39,138 nucleotides of DNA from an uncultured Brachyspira sp. (GCF_910578695.1 NZ_CAJTQJ010000020.1:1-39138), one strand, 5' to 3'; positions 17,954-26,691 are shown, counted from the stretch's first letter. Notes: a model not told the origin generated them from the letters alone. Program-made: numbers and translations.

Positions 17954-18601
17954 ATGAAAAAAATTATATTAGCAGTAATGCTGTTTATAACAACCGCAAG
18001 CACAAGCCTTATGGCAAAAAGCGGTTTTGGCGTTGATTTGACAGTGCCTTTAGGTGCCGGCATAGGTTTTTTCTACGAAGACGGCAAAGAAAGCAAGGTA
18101 TTAAAACCTGATGCAGGATTTGAATTCGGAGTATATTTAAGACCTAATTATTATTTTGATTTAAATGTATTATCACTTGGTATTGCATTAGATTTAGGAT
18201 ATCAAAGAGATGTATTTGCATACCGCAGCGAATCAAATTTAAATAATGGCAATTTGACATTCGACAGCTTAAGTTTAGGTTTAATGCCTAAAATAGATGT
18301 ATTATTTCTTTCTATAGGTTTAGGAGCAGGCGTTAAATTTCCTCTAGGAGGCACAAGCTATTCTAAAGAAAAAAACGGAGGTGAAAATGTTGAGAAATAT
18401 AATTTTGCAAATTTACGCAGCAAATTTGATAATTTACTGATACCGTATCTTAAACTAAATTTAGACTTCCTATTATTATACAATGTTACTTTAGGTATCT
18501 ATATGTCTTATGATTTTCCGCTTATGGATTATAAAGATATTGTTCCTAAAACTTCTTTCGGAGGACTTGATATAGGAGGGCAGATAGGAATAAGATTCTA
18601 A
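17954..18601 (+). CDS. Small outer-membrane beta-barrel protein
   Basis: 215 residues from ATG 17954, chosen because AGGAG lies 5 bases upstream; the in-frame GTG at 17948 overlaps that Shine-Dalgarno. A signal peptide is clear (KKIILAVMLFITTASTSLMA, cleavage after AKS or LMA). The mature part has alternating strands, GFGVDLTVPLGAGIGFFY, FGVYLRPNYYFDLNVLSLGIALDLGYQ, LMPKIDVLFLSIGLGAGVKFPLGG and a final GGLDIGGQIGIRF ending in Phe. This is the pattern of an eight-strand barrel. It shares layout with the barrel gene at 36.7 kb. Specific function unknown; probably a surface or membrane-stability protein. Confidence 0.8.
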   Translation: MKKIILAVMLFITTASTSLMAKSGFGVDLTVPLGAGIGFFYEDGKESKVLKPDAGFEFGVYLRPNYYFDLNVLSLGIALDLGYQRDVFAYRSESNLNNGNLTFDSLSLGLMPKIDVLFLSIGLGAGVKFPLGGTSYSKEKNGGENVEKYNFANLRSKFDNLLIPYLKLNLDFLLLYNVTLGIYMSYDFPLMDYKDIVPKTSFGGLDIGGQIGIRF

Positions 18602-18632
18602 TAAAACCGTATAATAAAAAAGATTATAAAAG

Positions 18633-18668
18633 AACCATACCGAATTTTTTCAGTATGGTTTTTTATTT
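18633..18668. terminator. Bidirectional terminator between barrel and cyclase genes
   Basis: AACCATACCGAA pairs with TTCAGTATGGTT (one mismatch) and is followed by TTTTTTATTT; the other strand also runs into T-rich sequence. It separates convergent genes, so it probably serves both. Confidence 0.75.
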
Positions 18669-18672
18669 AAAG

Positions 18673-19302
18673 TCATTCTATAACAGCATAAGCTCTAACA
18701 GGAGAACCTTCTCCATCTCTGATTTTTAAAGGTGCTGCACTAAAAAAGAAACTTCTATTTTTTAATTTTTCTAAATTTACCAAAGATTCTATAATGCATA
18801 TATTATTAGAGAATAAAATTTTATGTGTTAAATTATTTGTTTCTAATGAATCAACAGACGGAGTATCAAGCCCCACAGTTTTTATTTTTAGTTCTGCTAA
18901 TTTTTCCGCCAATTCTTTATCTATATAGGGCCATAAATCAAAATATTCATCTGTACCCATTTTACTTTCCCAGCCCGTTCTAAATATTAATATATCATTT
19001 CCTTTAATTTTATTAAAATCAAAATCAGACGGAAGCTTAATAGCATCGCCTTTATTTGAAGGAATATCTATACAGTAGGCATTTCCTATATAGTGAGATA
19101 AGTCTATATTTTCTGCTGTTGGTTTTCCTTCAATGCAATGCATAGGCGTATCGACATGAGTTGCTGTATGAACACTCATAGAAATGTTTGTTACATAAAA
19201 TCCTGAGTTTTTTCTGTCATTTGTATGTTTTATCATAACTTCAGGGTTTCCCGGATAAGACGGTATTTTATCATATATACTTGCAGATAAATCTATTATC
19301 AT
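18673..19302 (-). CDS. Cyclase-family (kynurenine formamidase-like) hydrolase
   Basis: 209 residues, typical length for the family. The metal-binding signature HTATHVDTPMHCIEG (HxTHxDxPxH) is intact near residues 45-60. IFRTGWESKMGTDEYFDLWPYIDKE, VGLDTPSVDS and the PLKIRDGEGSPVRAYAVIE ending also match. Family members hydrolyse amide or lactam-like bonds such as N-formylkynurenine, using Zn or Mn; no tryptophan-degradation gene is nearby, so the substrate is open. It begins 18 bases after the PIN/TRAM gene and is likely the last gene of the carD operon. Confidence 0.87.
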   Translation of the reverse strand: MIIDLSASIYDKIPSYPGNPEVMIKHTNDRKNSGFYVTNISMSVHTATHVDTPMHCIEGKPTAENIDLSHYIGNAYCIDIPSNKGDAIKLPSDFDFNKIKGNDILIFRTGWESKMGTDEYFDLWPYIDKELAEKLAELKIKTVGLDTPSVDSLETNNLTHKILFSNNICIIESLVNLEKLKNRSFFFSAAPLKIRDGEGSPVRAYAVIE

Positions 19303-19320
19303 ATATATACTCCTTTAAAA

Positions 19321-20319
19321 TTATTTATTTGAATTATCATATCTTTTTTTATTATTAGATTTAGTACTGCTTAGAGAAGCAAATATCACCATTCCAGCCT
19401 CTTTAGGAAGAACATTGTCTATTTCTATTTCAACATTTTTTCCTATCAAATGTCTGGCATTATCAACTACTATCATAGTGCCGTCTTCTAAATATCCTAA
19501 AGCCTGTTTATCTTTACCTTCTCTTATCAAATCTATATTTATAGTTTCACCTGGCAAAACGACTACATGAAGACAATTAGCAAGATCATTGATATTTAAT
19601 ATATCAACCTCATGTATAGATGCCACTTTCATTAAGTTAAAATCATTAGTAATAACTTTAGCATCCATTTTTTTGGCAAGCTCAATAAGTTTTAAATCTA
19701 CTTCTTTTATATTAGGAAAATCTACATCTGTTATTGAAAGAAGTATATTTTTAGATGATTTCATTTTATTTAATATCTCTAAAGCCCTTCTTCCTCTTAT
19801 TCTTTTCTGCGGATCTCTTGAATCGCTTAAAAATTGAACTTCCTTAATAACAAATTCAGGCAGTATAAGAAGTCCGTCAAAAAATTTCTTTTCAGCTATA
19901 TCATATATTCTCCCATCAACTATAACAGAAGTATCTAATATTTTAGATGTTTTTATCTTATCAGGCTTGGTAAGTTTCAGCATATTTGATATGTTTGGCG
20001 TAAATGCTATAACAATAGCAAAAATTAAATAGCCTTCTGCAAAAAGAATAATCAGTCTTTCATTTGAAGGCAGTGATATTCCTACAGCATCGATAGTGCT
20101 TATAGTTAAAAGAACTGTTATCAATGTTAAAAAAAATGATATAAAAAAAGTTAATGCTGTTTTTGAAGATTTTTTTCTTATGAATAAGAATTCAAATAAA
20201 AATATAAATACAGAACTGATTACAAATACAGTTAATGTTTTATAATTAAAATGTTTTAGTATAAAATAATCTGCAGTAAGTACTATACAAGATAGTATAA
20301 AATATGCAGCTCTCCACAT
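19321..20319 (-). CDS. PIN/TRAM-domain membrane protein (YacL-like)
   Basis: 332 residues. Four membrane helices occupy about residues 1-110. The PIN nuclease domain follows, with acidic residues in KILDTSVIVDGRIYDIAE and AKKMDAKVITNDFNLMKVA that would bind the catalytic metal. The C-terminal TRAM domain spans about residues 245-320 (GETINIDLIREGKDKQALGYLEDGTMIVVDNARHLIG). The order matches Bacillus YacL. RNA targets are not established. It lies 71 bases after carD and 18 bases before the cyclase gene. CarD next to YacL is a recurring arrangement in spirochaetes and Firmicutes, so linkage here looks ancestral. Confidence 0.9.
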   Translation of the reverse strand: MWRAAYFILSCIVLTADYFILKHFNYKTLTVFVISSVFIFLFEFLFIRKKSSKTALTFFISFFLTLITVLLTISTIDAVGISLPSNERLIILFAEGYLIFAIVIAFTPNISNMLKLTKPDKIKTSKILDTSVIVDGRIYDIAEKKFFDGLLILPEFVIKEVQFLSDSRDPQKRIRGRRALEILNKMKSSKNILLSITDVDFPNIKEVDLKLIELAKKMDAKVITNDFNLMKVASIHEVDILNINDLANCLHVVVLPGETINIDLIREGKDKQALGYLEDGTMIVVDNARHLIGKNVEIEIDNVLPKEAGMVIFASLSSTKSNNKKRYDNSNK

Positions 20320-20390
20320 AATTTCTCCTTAATTTTATATAGATATTTTATTTTTATTGGAATAAACTAAGCATAAACTATTATCTATAA

Positions 20391-20978
20391 TTATTCTTTA
20401 GAAGTATCTTTTTTCTTTTTTTTGGTATTTTTGGGAGTATCTTTTTTTTCTTTGATAATCTTCTCTTTTTCCAAAGGCTTGGTTTTGAATTTTTTAGCAG
20501 ATTTCTCTAAAGCATTTGATACTATATCTTCAATTTCATCTTTATCTTTTTTTAATGCTATACTAATTTCATTAACTATAAACATATAAGCTTTTTCATA
20601 TAAACGTTTTTCGCTTGCAGAAAGCTCTTTTAATTTGTTTCTAGTAAATAAACTTCTTGCAACTTCTATTGTATCTTTAATATCTCCGCTTCTAAGCTTC
20701 TCTTCATTTTCCTGATATCTTATTTTCCAATTATTCTCTATATCCTGAGGTTTTGTTTGTAATATATTCAAAAAATTATCAGCTTCTGCCTTAGATATTA
20801 TTTTTCGTATGCGGTATTCTTTAACTCTGCTTATAGGTACTTTTAATGTAATATTTTCACTTTTACATTCTAAAACATAACATTCTACTAAATTAGAATT
20901 AACTTTGTTATCTGATATTCCTATAACCTTACATATACCATACATAGGATATACAACATAAGTATTCAATTTATACAT
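20391..20978 (-). CDS. CarD-family transcription regulator
   Basis: 195 residues. CarD proteins bind the RNA polymerase beta subunit and stabilise open complexes, mainly at rRNA and housekeeping promoters. The N-terminal domain MYKLNTYVVYPMYGICKVIGI with LECKSENITLKVPISRV is the Tudor-like RNA-polymerase-interacting domain. The helical middle (residues 60-165) has the W of NNWKIRYQENEEKLRSGD and EVARSLFTRNKLKELSASEKRLYEKA, which contacts promoter DNA. The last 30 residues are almost all Lys and acidic residues (KKKKKDTSKE), an added basic tail. First gene of the operon with PIN/TRAM and cyclase. Confidence 0.93.
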   Translation of the reverse strand: MYKLNTYVVYPMYGICKVIGISDNKVNSNLVECYVLECKSENITLKVPISRVKEYRIRKIISKAEADNFLNILQTKPQDIENNWKIRYQENEEKLRSGDIKDTIEVARSLFTRNKLKELSASEKRLYEKAYMFIVNEISIALKKDKDEIEDIVSNALEKSAKKFKTKPLEKEKIIKEKKDTPKNTKKKKKDTSKE

Positions 20979-21108
20979 ATTAGCCTTTCTTAAATAATAT
21001 AGTTAATTGTTTATTCTAAAAAATATAATAATATACCTCAGTCTATTATAAGGTTAAAAATATAAAAAATCAAGTATTTAGTTACAGTATCATAAACAAT
21101 TATATAGC

Positions 21109-21137
21109 TTGCTATATTTTAAATTATATAGTATACT
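21109..21137 (+). promoter_or_regulatory. Promoter of the MATE gene
   Basis: TTGCTA, a 17-base spacer and TATACT, 40 bases before the start codon. The spacing is ideal for the housekeeping sigma factor. Confidence 0.6.
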
Positions 21138-21176
21138 ATGTATTATTATTTTTATTTTTAAAGGAGGAATTGTTAA

Positions 21177-22622
21177 ATGACAGATAAAAAAATAGATTTA
21201 TTTGAAAATTACCCTGTATCAAAAGCTCTGATTACACTGGCACTTCCTACAATACTTGGAATGTTAGTAAATGTTTTCTATAATATGGTAGATACTTTTT
21301 TTGTAGGGCAGACAGGTGACCCTAATCAAGTAGCAGCTGTATCTTTGTGTATGCCTATATATCTGCTTCTTATGGCTTTCGGTAATATATTTGGAATAGG
21401 AGGAGGCTCTTATATATCAAGAAAATTAGGCTCTAAAGATTATGAAAGTGTGAAAAAAATATCTTCATTTTCTTTTTATGCAAGTATAATAGTCGGATTT
21501 ATTTCTATGGCTGTGTACTTGGTATTTATGAATAATATATTAAAAATTTCAGGTGCAAGTCAAAATACATATCAATTTTCTAAAGATTATTTAATGATAG
21601 TAGCATTCGGTGCTCCTTTTGTAGTTAATCAAATGGCTATGGGACAGATTGTAAGAGCTGAAGGTTCTTCAAAAGAAGCTATGATAGGTATGATGATGGG
21701 TACTATTATTAATATTATACTAGACCCTATAATGATTCTTTATATGAATATGGGTGTTGCTGGTGCTGCTCTTGCTACTATAATAGGAAATGCATGCTCT
21801 TCTATTTATTATATACATCATATATTAAGAAAAAAATCTTTTCTATCAATACATTTTAAAGATTTTTCTTTGCATAGAGATTATACTTTTAATATATTTG
21901 CTATAGGAATACCTGTTTCTATTAATAATATACTTATGAGTGCTTCAAATATACTTATTAATAATTTAACTGCAGTATATGGCGATAATGCAGTTGCAGG
22001 ATTAGGTGTTGCTCAAAGAATATTCACTTTAGTAATATTAGTATTTATAGGACTTTCTCAAGGACTTCAGCCTTTTGTAGGGTATAATTTCGCTTCAAAA
22101 AATTATAAAAGAATGAATGCCGCCATAAAAATATCATGCATTGTAAGTGCAGCAATAGGATTTTTACTTTTAGGATTATCTTTAATATTTGGAAGGCTTG
22201 CTGTAGCAGTATTTATCAATAATGAAGAAGTAATTGATTATGGAATTAAATTTTTGGTAGCTAGTTATTTAATAGCTCCTATTATAGGATTTCAATTTAT
22301 ATTTATGTCTACATTCCAAGCATTAGGAAAACCTATTCCTTCTCTAATACTTTCTATAAGCAGACAAGGTATAGCATTTGTCCCTACTATACTCATAGGT
22401 ACAAAATTATTCGGAGTAAATGGTATTATATGGGCTCAGCCTATAGCCGATATAGTTACTGTTTTAATAGCGGCAATTATGTACATATATATTTATAGAA
22501 AAATGAAAAGAGAAGCATTAAAGCAAGAAAAAAACAAAGAAAGTAAAAAAAGTAAAGAAGAAAAAAGCAAAGAAAATGATAATAAACAAAATAATTCAGA
22601 GCCTCTTTATATCAATATATAG
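21177..22622 (+). CDS. MATE-family efflux transporter
   Basis: 481 residues, about twelve membrane helices. MATE proteins export cationic drugs or metabolites in exchange for Na+ or H+. Family landmarks are PVSKALITLALPTILGMLVNVFYNMVDTFFVGQTGD at the N-terminus, FGNIFGIGGGSYISRKLG, MAMGQIVRAEGSSKEAM, the pseudo-repeat AIGIPVSINNILMSASNILINN, and GLSQGLQPFVGYNFASKNYKRM. The last 35 residues are a charged cytosolic tail (KESKKSKEEKSKENDNKQ), an addition to the usual ending. The ATG follows AAGGAGG. Transcribed alone, ending at a strong hairpin. Confidence 0.95.
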   Translation: MTDKKIDLFENYPVSKALITLALPTILGMLVNVFYNMVDTFFVGQTGDPNQVAAVSLCMPIYLLLMAFGNIFGIGGGSYISRKLGSKDYESVKKISSFSFYASIIVGFISMAVYLVFMNNILKISGASQNTYQFSKDYLMIVAFGAPFVVNQMAMGQIVRAEGSSKEAMIGMMMGTIINIILDPIMILYMNMGVAGAALATIIGNACSSIYYIHHILRKKSFLSIHFKDFSLHRDYTFNIFAIGIPVSINNILMSASNILINNLTAVYGDNAVAGLGVAQRIFTLVILVFIGLSQGLQPFVGYNFASKNYKRMNAAIKISCIVSAAIGFLLLGLSLIFGRLAVAVFINNEEVIDYGIKFLVASYLIAPIIGFQFIFMSTFQALGKPIPSLILSISRQGIAFVPTILIGTKLFGVNGIIWAQPIADIVTVLIAAIMYIYIYRKMKREALKQEKNKESKKSKEEKSKENDNKQNNSEPLYINI

Positions 22623-22684
22623 TAAATATATTATTAATTTTAATAAATAGTATATTCTTAATTCAATAAATAATATATTATTAA

Positions 22685-22718
22685 AAAAGACATGCATTTA
22701 TAAAAATGTATGTCTTTT
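22685..22718 (+). terminator. Terminator of the MATE gene
   Basis: AAAAGACATGCATTT pairs with AAATGTATGTCTTTT (a single G-T wobble), followed by ATTTTAT. It lies 63 bases after the stop. Confidence 0.65.
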
Positions 22719-22798
22719 ATTTTATAACTATAATAAAAATATTTAAAAGATTAATTCTATATGTTATAATTATTAAAAATTAATCGGAATTAATAAAA

Positions 22799-23776
22799 AT
22801 GCATGAATTCAAACTTATAGAAAAAATAAAAGAATTAACTAAAAATAATAATACTGATAATATAAATATAGGCGATGACTGTGCTGTTATAAAAAATATA
22901 AGCAATGATAAAGATATACTGGTAACATCTGATATACTTGTTGAAAATATACATTTCTCTTTAAAATATTATTCCTTTTATGATGTAGGATATAAATCTG
23001 CTCAGGTAAATATAAGCGATATTATATGTAAAGGTGCTTATCCTAAAAATGTATTCATATCTTTATCAATACCCAAAAAAATAAATGATAAAAATATATT
23101 AGAATGGTACAGGGGGTTTTTAGATGCATGCAAGCCTTATAATATAGAAATATCAGGAGGAGATACAACTTCTTCAAATGATTATTTTTTTATTTCTATA
23201 ACATTAATAGGTACAATAGAAAAAAATAAAGCAGTATTAAGAAGCAATGCAAAGATTGATGATAATGTTTATATTATAGGATTTGCAGGCGAGAGTGATT
23301 TAGGACTTAAAAAACTTTTATCAGGGAATTATGATTATAATGATAAAAGCATACAGTCCCATTTAAGACCAAAAATTTTTTTTGATAAATGGAATGAAAT
23401 ATTAAATAAATATGAAATAAACTCTTCTATAGATATAAGCGACGGACTTTTACAGGATGCATATCATATTGCTAAAGAATCTTATAAAACTATAGAAATA
23501 TACAAATCTTCTAATTGGAATTTAGTAAATAGGTTTTTTAAATCAGATAATACTAACAATTCAAATAGTACTAACAATAATGAAGAAATACTAAAATCCA
23601 TTCTTACAGGCGGAGAAGATTATGCTATTATTTTCACAACTCAAAATAATATACCTGAAGAAAATAATTTAATAAAGATAGGAAAAGTTAAAGAATATTC
23701 AAATACATATATAAAATTTTTAGATTCAAATAATAAAGAAATATATTTTAATTCATTAGGATTTATACATTATTAA
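22799..23776 (+). CDS. thiL: Thiamine-monophosphate kinase
   Basis: 325 residues, typical length. ThiL phosphorylates thiamine monophosphate to the active cofactor thiamine diphosphate. The PurM-like fold is shown by NINIGDDCAVIK (ATP and Mg site), LVTSDILVENIHFSLKYYSFYDVGYKSAQVNISDI, GGDTTSSNDYFFISITLIG and the INSSIDISDGLLQDAYHIAKES segment. TGGEDYAIIFT near residue 275 completes the signature. An Asn/Ser-rich insertion (DNTNNSNSTNNN) sits before it and looks like low-complexity expansion. No other thiamine gene is nearby. Confidence 0.93.
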   Translation: MHEFKLIEKIKELTKNNNTDNINIGDDCAVIKNISNDKDILVTSDILVENIHFSLKYYSFYDVGYKSAQVNISDIICKGAYPKNVFISLSIPKKINDKNILEWYRGFLDACKPYNIEISGGDTTSSNDYFFISITLIGTIEKNKAVLRSNAKIDDNVYIIGFAGESDLGLKKLLSGNYDYNDKSIQSHLRPKIFFDKWNEILNKYEINSSIDISDGLLQDAYHIAKESYKTIEIYKSSNWNLVNRFFKSDNTNNSNSTNNNEEILKSILTGGEDYAIIFTTQNNIPEENNLIKIGKVKEYSNTYIKFLDSNNKEIYFNSLGFIHY

Positions 23777-23867
23777 AATAATAATTTATTATTGTTGCTA
23801 GCTATAAACTCGCTTTAAATTAGTTAATAACTAAAGTTATTAGCTGCTCGTTTATGTTTATTGTTAT

Positions 23868-23930
23868 CGATAAACTCGCTTTAAATTAACTTATAACTTC
23901 CTTCGTCAGTTATAAGCTGCTCGTTTATCG
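23868..23930. repeat. B-type nested palindrome
   Basis: CGATAAAC and GTTTATCG close the outer stem; inside, CTTATAAC and GTTATAAG form a second 8-bp stem around a TTCCTTCGTCA loop. The unit at 32786-32846 is its reverse complement with few changes. The neighbouring unit at 23804-23855 keeps the outer stem but has a different, still self-complementary, inner stem (TAATAACT with AGTTATTA). Confidence 0.75.
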
Positions 23931-23941
23931 CTTTATTTACT

Positions 23942-24010
23942 AATAAAAAACTTGTTCGTCAATAATCCCTGCCATTCTAAAGAATGTCAGGCACTCACAA
24001 GTTTTTTATT
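23942..24010. repeat. A-type nested palindrome, copy 1
   Basis: Perfect 14-bp outer stem AATAAAAAACTTGT / ACAAGTTTTTTATT, enclosing an inner hairpin CCTGCCATTC-TAAA-GAATGTCAGG (23968-23991). The outer stem ends in a T run on both strands, so it could terminate transcription either way. Confidence 0.8.
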
Positions 24011-24050
24011 TATTTTATTGTTGCTAGCTATAAACTTTCTATTATTGCTA

Positions 24051-24113
24051 ATAAAAATTATGAGCTTTGATACTCTGCCATTCTTACGAATGTCAGACGC
24101 TCATAATTTTTAT
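24051..24113. repeat. A-type nested palindrome, copy 2
   Basis: The inner hairpin CTGCCATTC-TTAC-GAATGTCAG (24075-24096) is the same as in copy 1 apart from its loop. The outer stem differs (AAAAATTATGAGC with GCTCATAATTTTT), yet remains perfectly paired over 15 bp. Sequence change with pairing retained suggests that structure matters. Confidence 0.75.
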
Positions 24114-24242
24114 AATTTAAGTTATAAGCTGCTCGTTTAATGTTTAGTTTTGTATCATATTTTTCTGTATAAAGTTACTTGATTGAATAATATTAGTATG
24201 ATTTATGTTTATAATTAATATATATAATAAATTGCTTTTTAC

Positions 24243-24271
24243 TTGTAAAACTAATTTTTATTTACTATACT
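24243..24271 (+). promoter_or_regulatory. Promoter of the thiolase gene
   Basis: TTGTAA, a 17-base spacer and TATACT, 54 bases upstream of the start codon; a good housekeeping promoter match. Confidence 0.55.
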
Positions 24272-24325
24272 ATAGTATGACAGAGTACATAAAAAACATT
24301 TTATAATTAAAAAAGGAGATAAACT

Positions 24326-25501
24326 ATGAGAGAAATAGTTATAGCAAGTGCTGTAAGAACCCCTGTAGGAAAATTTTTAGGTTCATTTTCAAATGTATCT
24401 GCTGTTGAATTAGGTGCTGCAGCAGTAAAAGAAGCTTTAAAAAGAGCAAATATAAAGCCAGAACAAGTTGATGAAACTTATTTCGGCTGTGTAATACAAT
24501 CGGCACTTCTTCCTAATGTAGCAAGACAAATATCTATTAATGCAGGAATACCTGTTGATAAGCCTGCATTAACTATAAATATATTATGCGGTTCAGGGCT
24601 TAGAGCAGTATCAATGGCGGCACAAATGATTAAAGCAGGCGATGCTGATATAGCGGTTGCAGGCGGTACTGAAAATATGAGTATGGCGCCATATACTTCT
24701 TCTGCTATGAGAATGGGGGCTAGAATGGCTGAAACTAAAATGCAGGACACTTTACTTAATGATGCTCTTATATGTGCTTTTGAGCGTTATCATATGGGGG
24801 TTACTGCAGAGAATGTTGCTGAAAAATGGGGAATTACTAGACAGGAGCAAGATGAGTTTGCATGCAGAAGTCAGAACAGAGCTGAAAATGCTGTTAAAAG
24901 CGGAAGGTTTAAAGATGAAATAGTACCTGTTACAGTTAAAACTAGAAAAGGCGAAGTGATAATAGATACAGATGAGCATCCTACTTTCGGTACTACTATG
25001 GAGTCATTAGCCAAATTAAAGCCTGCATTCAAAAAAGACGGTACAGTTACAGCTGGTAATGCTTCTGGAATCAATGATGCTGCTTCGGCTATTGTATTAA
25101 TGTCCAAAGAAAAGGCTGATGAGCTTGGCATTAAATATATGGCTAAAGTTTCAGGATATGCTACTCACGGCGTTGAGCCTAGAATAATGGGTATAGGACC
25201 TATAGAAGCAAGCAGAAAGGCTTTGAAAATGGCTAATCTTTCAGTTGAGGATATAGATTTGATAGAAAGTAATGAGGCTTTTGCTGCTCAGTCTATTGCA
25301 GTTGCTAGAGAATTGAAATTTGATATGGATAAAGTTAATGTTAATGGAGGGGCTATTGCTATAGGGCATCCAATCGGAGCTTCAGGAGCTAGAATACTTA
25401 CTACACTTTTATATGAGATGAAAAAACGCGGTTCTAAAAAAGGGCTTGCTACTCTTTGTATAGGCGGCGGTATGGGTACTGCTTTAGTTGTAGAAATGTA
25501 A
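24326..25501 (+). CDS. atoB: Acetyl-CoA acetyltransferase (thiolase)
   Basis: 391 residues, standard biosynthetic thiolase length. It condenses two acetyl-CoA to acetoacetyl-CoA or does the reverse, feeding butyrate fermentation or mevalonate synthesis. The acyl-accepting Cys88 is in NILCGSGLRAVSMA, the His of GHPIGASGARILTTL and the second Cys of ATLCIGGGMGTALVVE complete the active site, and SNEAFAAQSIAV is present. The ATG follows AAGGAG. Base composition is less AT-biased than its neighbours, consistent with high expression. Transcribed alone, with a strong terminator. The choice between a degradative and a biosynthetic role cannot be made from sequence. Confidence 0.95.
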   Translation: MREIVIASAVRTPVGKFLGSFSNVSAVELGAAAVKEALKRANIKPEQVDETYFGCVIQSALLPNVARQISINAGIPVDKPALTINILCGSGLRAVSMAAQMIKAGDADIAVAGGTENMSMAPYTSSAMRMGARMAETKMQDTLLNDALICAFERYHMGVTAENVAEKWGITRQEQDEFACRSQNRAENAVKSGRFKDEIVPVTVKTRKGEVIIDTDEHPTFGTTMESLAKLKPAFKKDGTVTAGNASGINDAASAIVLMSKEKADELGIKYMAKVSGYATHGVEPRIMGIGPIEASRKALKMANLSVEDIDLIESNEAFAAQSIAVARELKFDMDKVNVNGGAIAIGHPIGASGARILTTLLYEMKKRGSKKGLATLCIGGGMGTALVVEM

Positions 25502-26166
25502 TTGAATCATATAATAATAAAAATAAAATGCATAGTAGTAATAAATAGCAGTAATAATATAAAAACCATTAATAAAAGCAGTATTTATAATAAAGGGTTA
25601 AAACCTAATATTAAGCTTTAACCCTTTATTTTATATAGTCCTAAACCTTATTTATATTATTATAAATCAGGTTAAAATTCAATTAAAAATAAGGTTTAAC
25701 AAAAAATAAATAAGGTTAAACCTTATTTATAATCAAAAACAATTCAAAAAGAACATATTTAGTAATTCCTACTAATAAAGCTGTTAAATACAGAGATGTA
25801 TTTTATATAAAAAATTATTAGGAGTAAAAAAATATGCACCCAGCAGAAGACAGCTAGAAAACAAAAGAAAATATGAGAAAAAATTGTTCTTTATTATGAT
25901 TTAAATAATTAAAAAATACTTGGCAGCAGTGGCGAGTTTATATATTTTAAAACTTTACTTAATATATAATAATTTACATACCATTACTAATTTACATACA
26001 ACAACTTGCCAAATTTAAAAACTTTATTTTTTTAATTAATTAGAAAAAACAAACCTGTATATAAATTCTAAATATAATATAATTTATATTAAATAAAATA
26101 GAAGTTTATTTAAATTATGTTATTATAGTTAAGTTAGTTAAAATATTTTATCGGAGCTTTACAATT
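25502..26166. other. 665-base gap with hairpins and no clear gene
   Basis: After the thiolase terminator there are three AAACCTTATTTA-like copies at 25643, 25687 (inverted) and 25707-25729 (both arms). The last is an 11-bp palindrome, TAAATAAGGTT then AACCTTATTTA around one base. At 25834-25857 a seven-codon frame (MHPAEDS, then TAG) has an AGGAG 9 bases upstream; it may be a leader remnant or chance. The rest, to 26166, is plain AT-rich sequence. Confidence 0.5.
25589..25630 (+). terminator. Thiolase terminator
   Basis: Perfect 14-bp stem AATAAAGGGTTAAA / TTTAACCCTTTATT followed by TTATAT. It is 88 bases after the thiolase stop codon and strong enough to be the transcript end. Confidence 0.75.
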
Positions 26167-26631
26167 ATGAAGAAATTATATCATAATCTTTATGTAGGAG
26201 GGGATAAAGACTGCATAGAGTTTAAAGGGGCTATAGTTCATGCATGCCAAAGCTGTTTTGTGAGAGGTGTGAAAGGAAATACAGGAGGGAATATAGAAAA
26301 TAAAAAAGTTTATGAAAGTAATAAGAATTTGTATTTGAACTTACTTGATATAAGCAGTCTTTCTTTTGAATATGCTTTTCCTATGATTAAAAGATCTATG
26401 GAGTTTATAGATGAATATATAAATGATATGGGAGTATTGGTGCATTGTAATTTCGGTATGTCAAGATCTCCGTCTATAGCACTTCTTTATATGGCAAGAA
26501 AAGGATATATTGATAATGCTTCATTTAAAGATGCTTTGATAGATTTCCATAAAATATATACTTACTATTCTCCGGGAATGGGAATGTATAGATATTTTGA
26601 TAATTATTGGTATGAAATTATGAATTTCTAA
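26167..26631 (+). CDS. Dual-specificity protein phosphatase
   Basis: 154 residues. The Cys-based phosphatase loop is LVHCNFGMSRSPS: Cys94, Arg100 and the following Ser fit the HCx5RS signature. Asp61 in LLDISS, the position expected for the general acid, lies 33 residues upstream. The fold has the family order DISS - MEFIDEYIND - VHCNFGMSRS - ALLYMARKG. It would hydrolyse phosphate from Tyr and Ser/Thr residues, or another phosphate ester. The N-terminus, MKKLYHNLYVGGDKDCIEF, is also family-like. Its target is unknown; no kinase gene is adjacent. The gene is alone between the long gap and the restriction-modification operon. Confidence 0.88.
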   Translation: MKKLYHNLYVGGDKDCIEFKGAIVHACQSCFVRGVKGNTGGNIENKKVYESNKNLYLNLLDISSLSFEYAFPMIKRSMEFIDEYINDMGVLVHCNFGMSRSPSIALLYMARKGYIDNASFKDALIDFHKIYTYYSPGMGMYRYFDNYWYEIMNF

Positions 26632-26662
26632 CATAGCTGTTTTTAAAAGCTTAAAATAATTT

Positions 26663-26691
26663 TTGACAAATATATATTATGATTATATAAT
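26663..26691 (+). promoter_or_regulatory. Consensus promoter of the restriction-modification operon
   Basis: TTGACA, a 17-base spacer and TATAAT: a perfect housekeeping promoter, 61 bases before the methyltransferase start. No regulator (C protein) gene is present. Confidence 0.8.

Larger units (their letters stand above)
23789..24140. repeat. Array of nested palindromic repeats (forward cluster)
   Basis: The 549-base gap between thiL and the thiolase is mostly a chain of palindromic units joined by a TTATTGTTGCTAGCTATAAAC linker motif (in part). Two B-type units (23804-23855, 23868-23930), two A-type units (23942-24010, 24051-24113) and a B half-unit (24121-24140) are visible. Related units lie inverted at 32.76-32.93 kb, and a linker-like GGTTAGCAATAATAA occurs at 39036. 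No open reading frame here is credible. They may work as terminators or structured RNA. Confidence 0.75.

Noticed and set aside
21043..21052. CTTATAATAG half of the shared element upstream of carD
   Set aside because: Only the first hexamer and spacer match; the next ten bases are ACTGAGGTAT. In such AT-rich DNA one half-site can arise by chance, so it was not counted as a copy.
23952..24140. 62-codon open frame on the plus strand
   Set aside because: It lies wholly inside the palindromic repeat array and has no family-like features; the frame is a by-product of the repeats.
23789..24140. Possible CRISPR array
   Set aside because: The units are palindromic, of unequal length and spacing, with no unique spacers between identical direct repeats and no cas genes.
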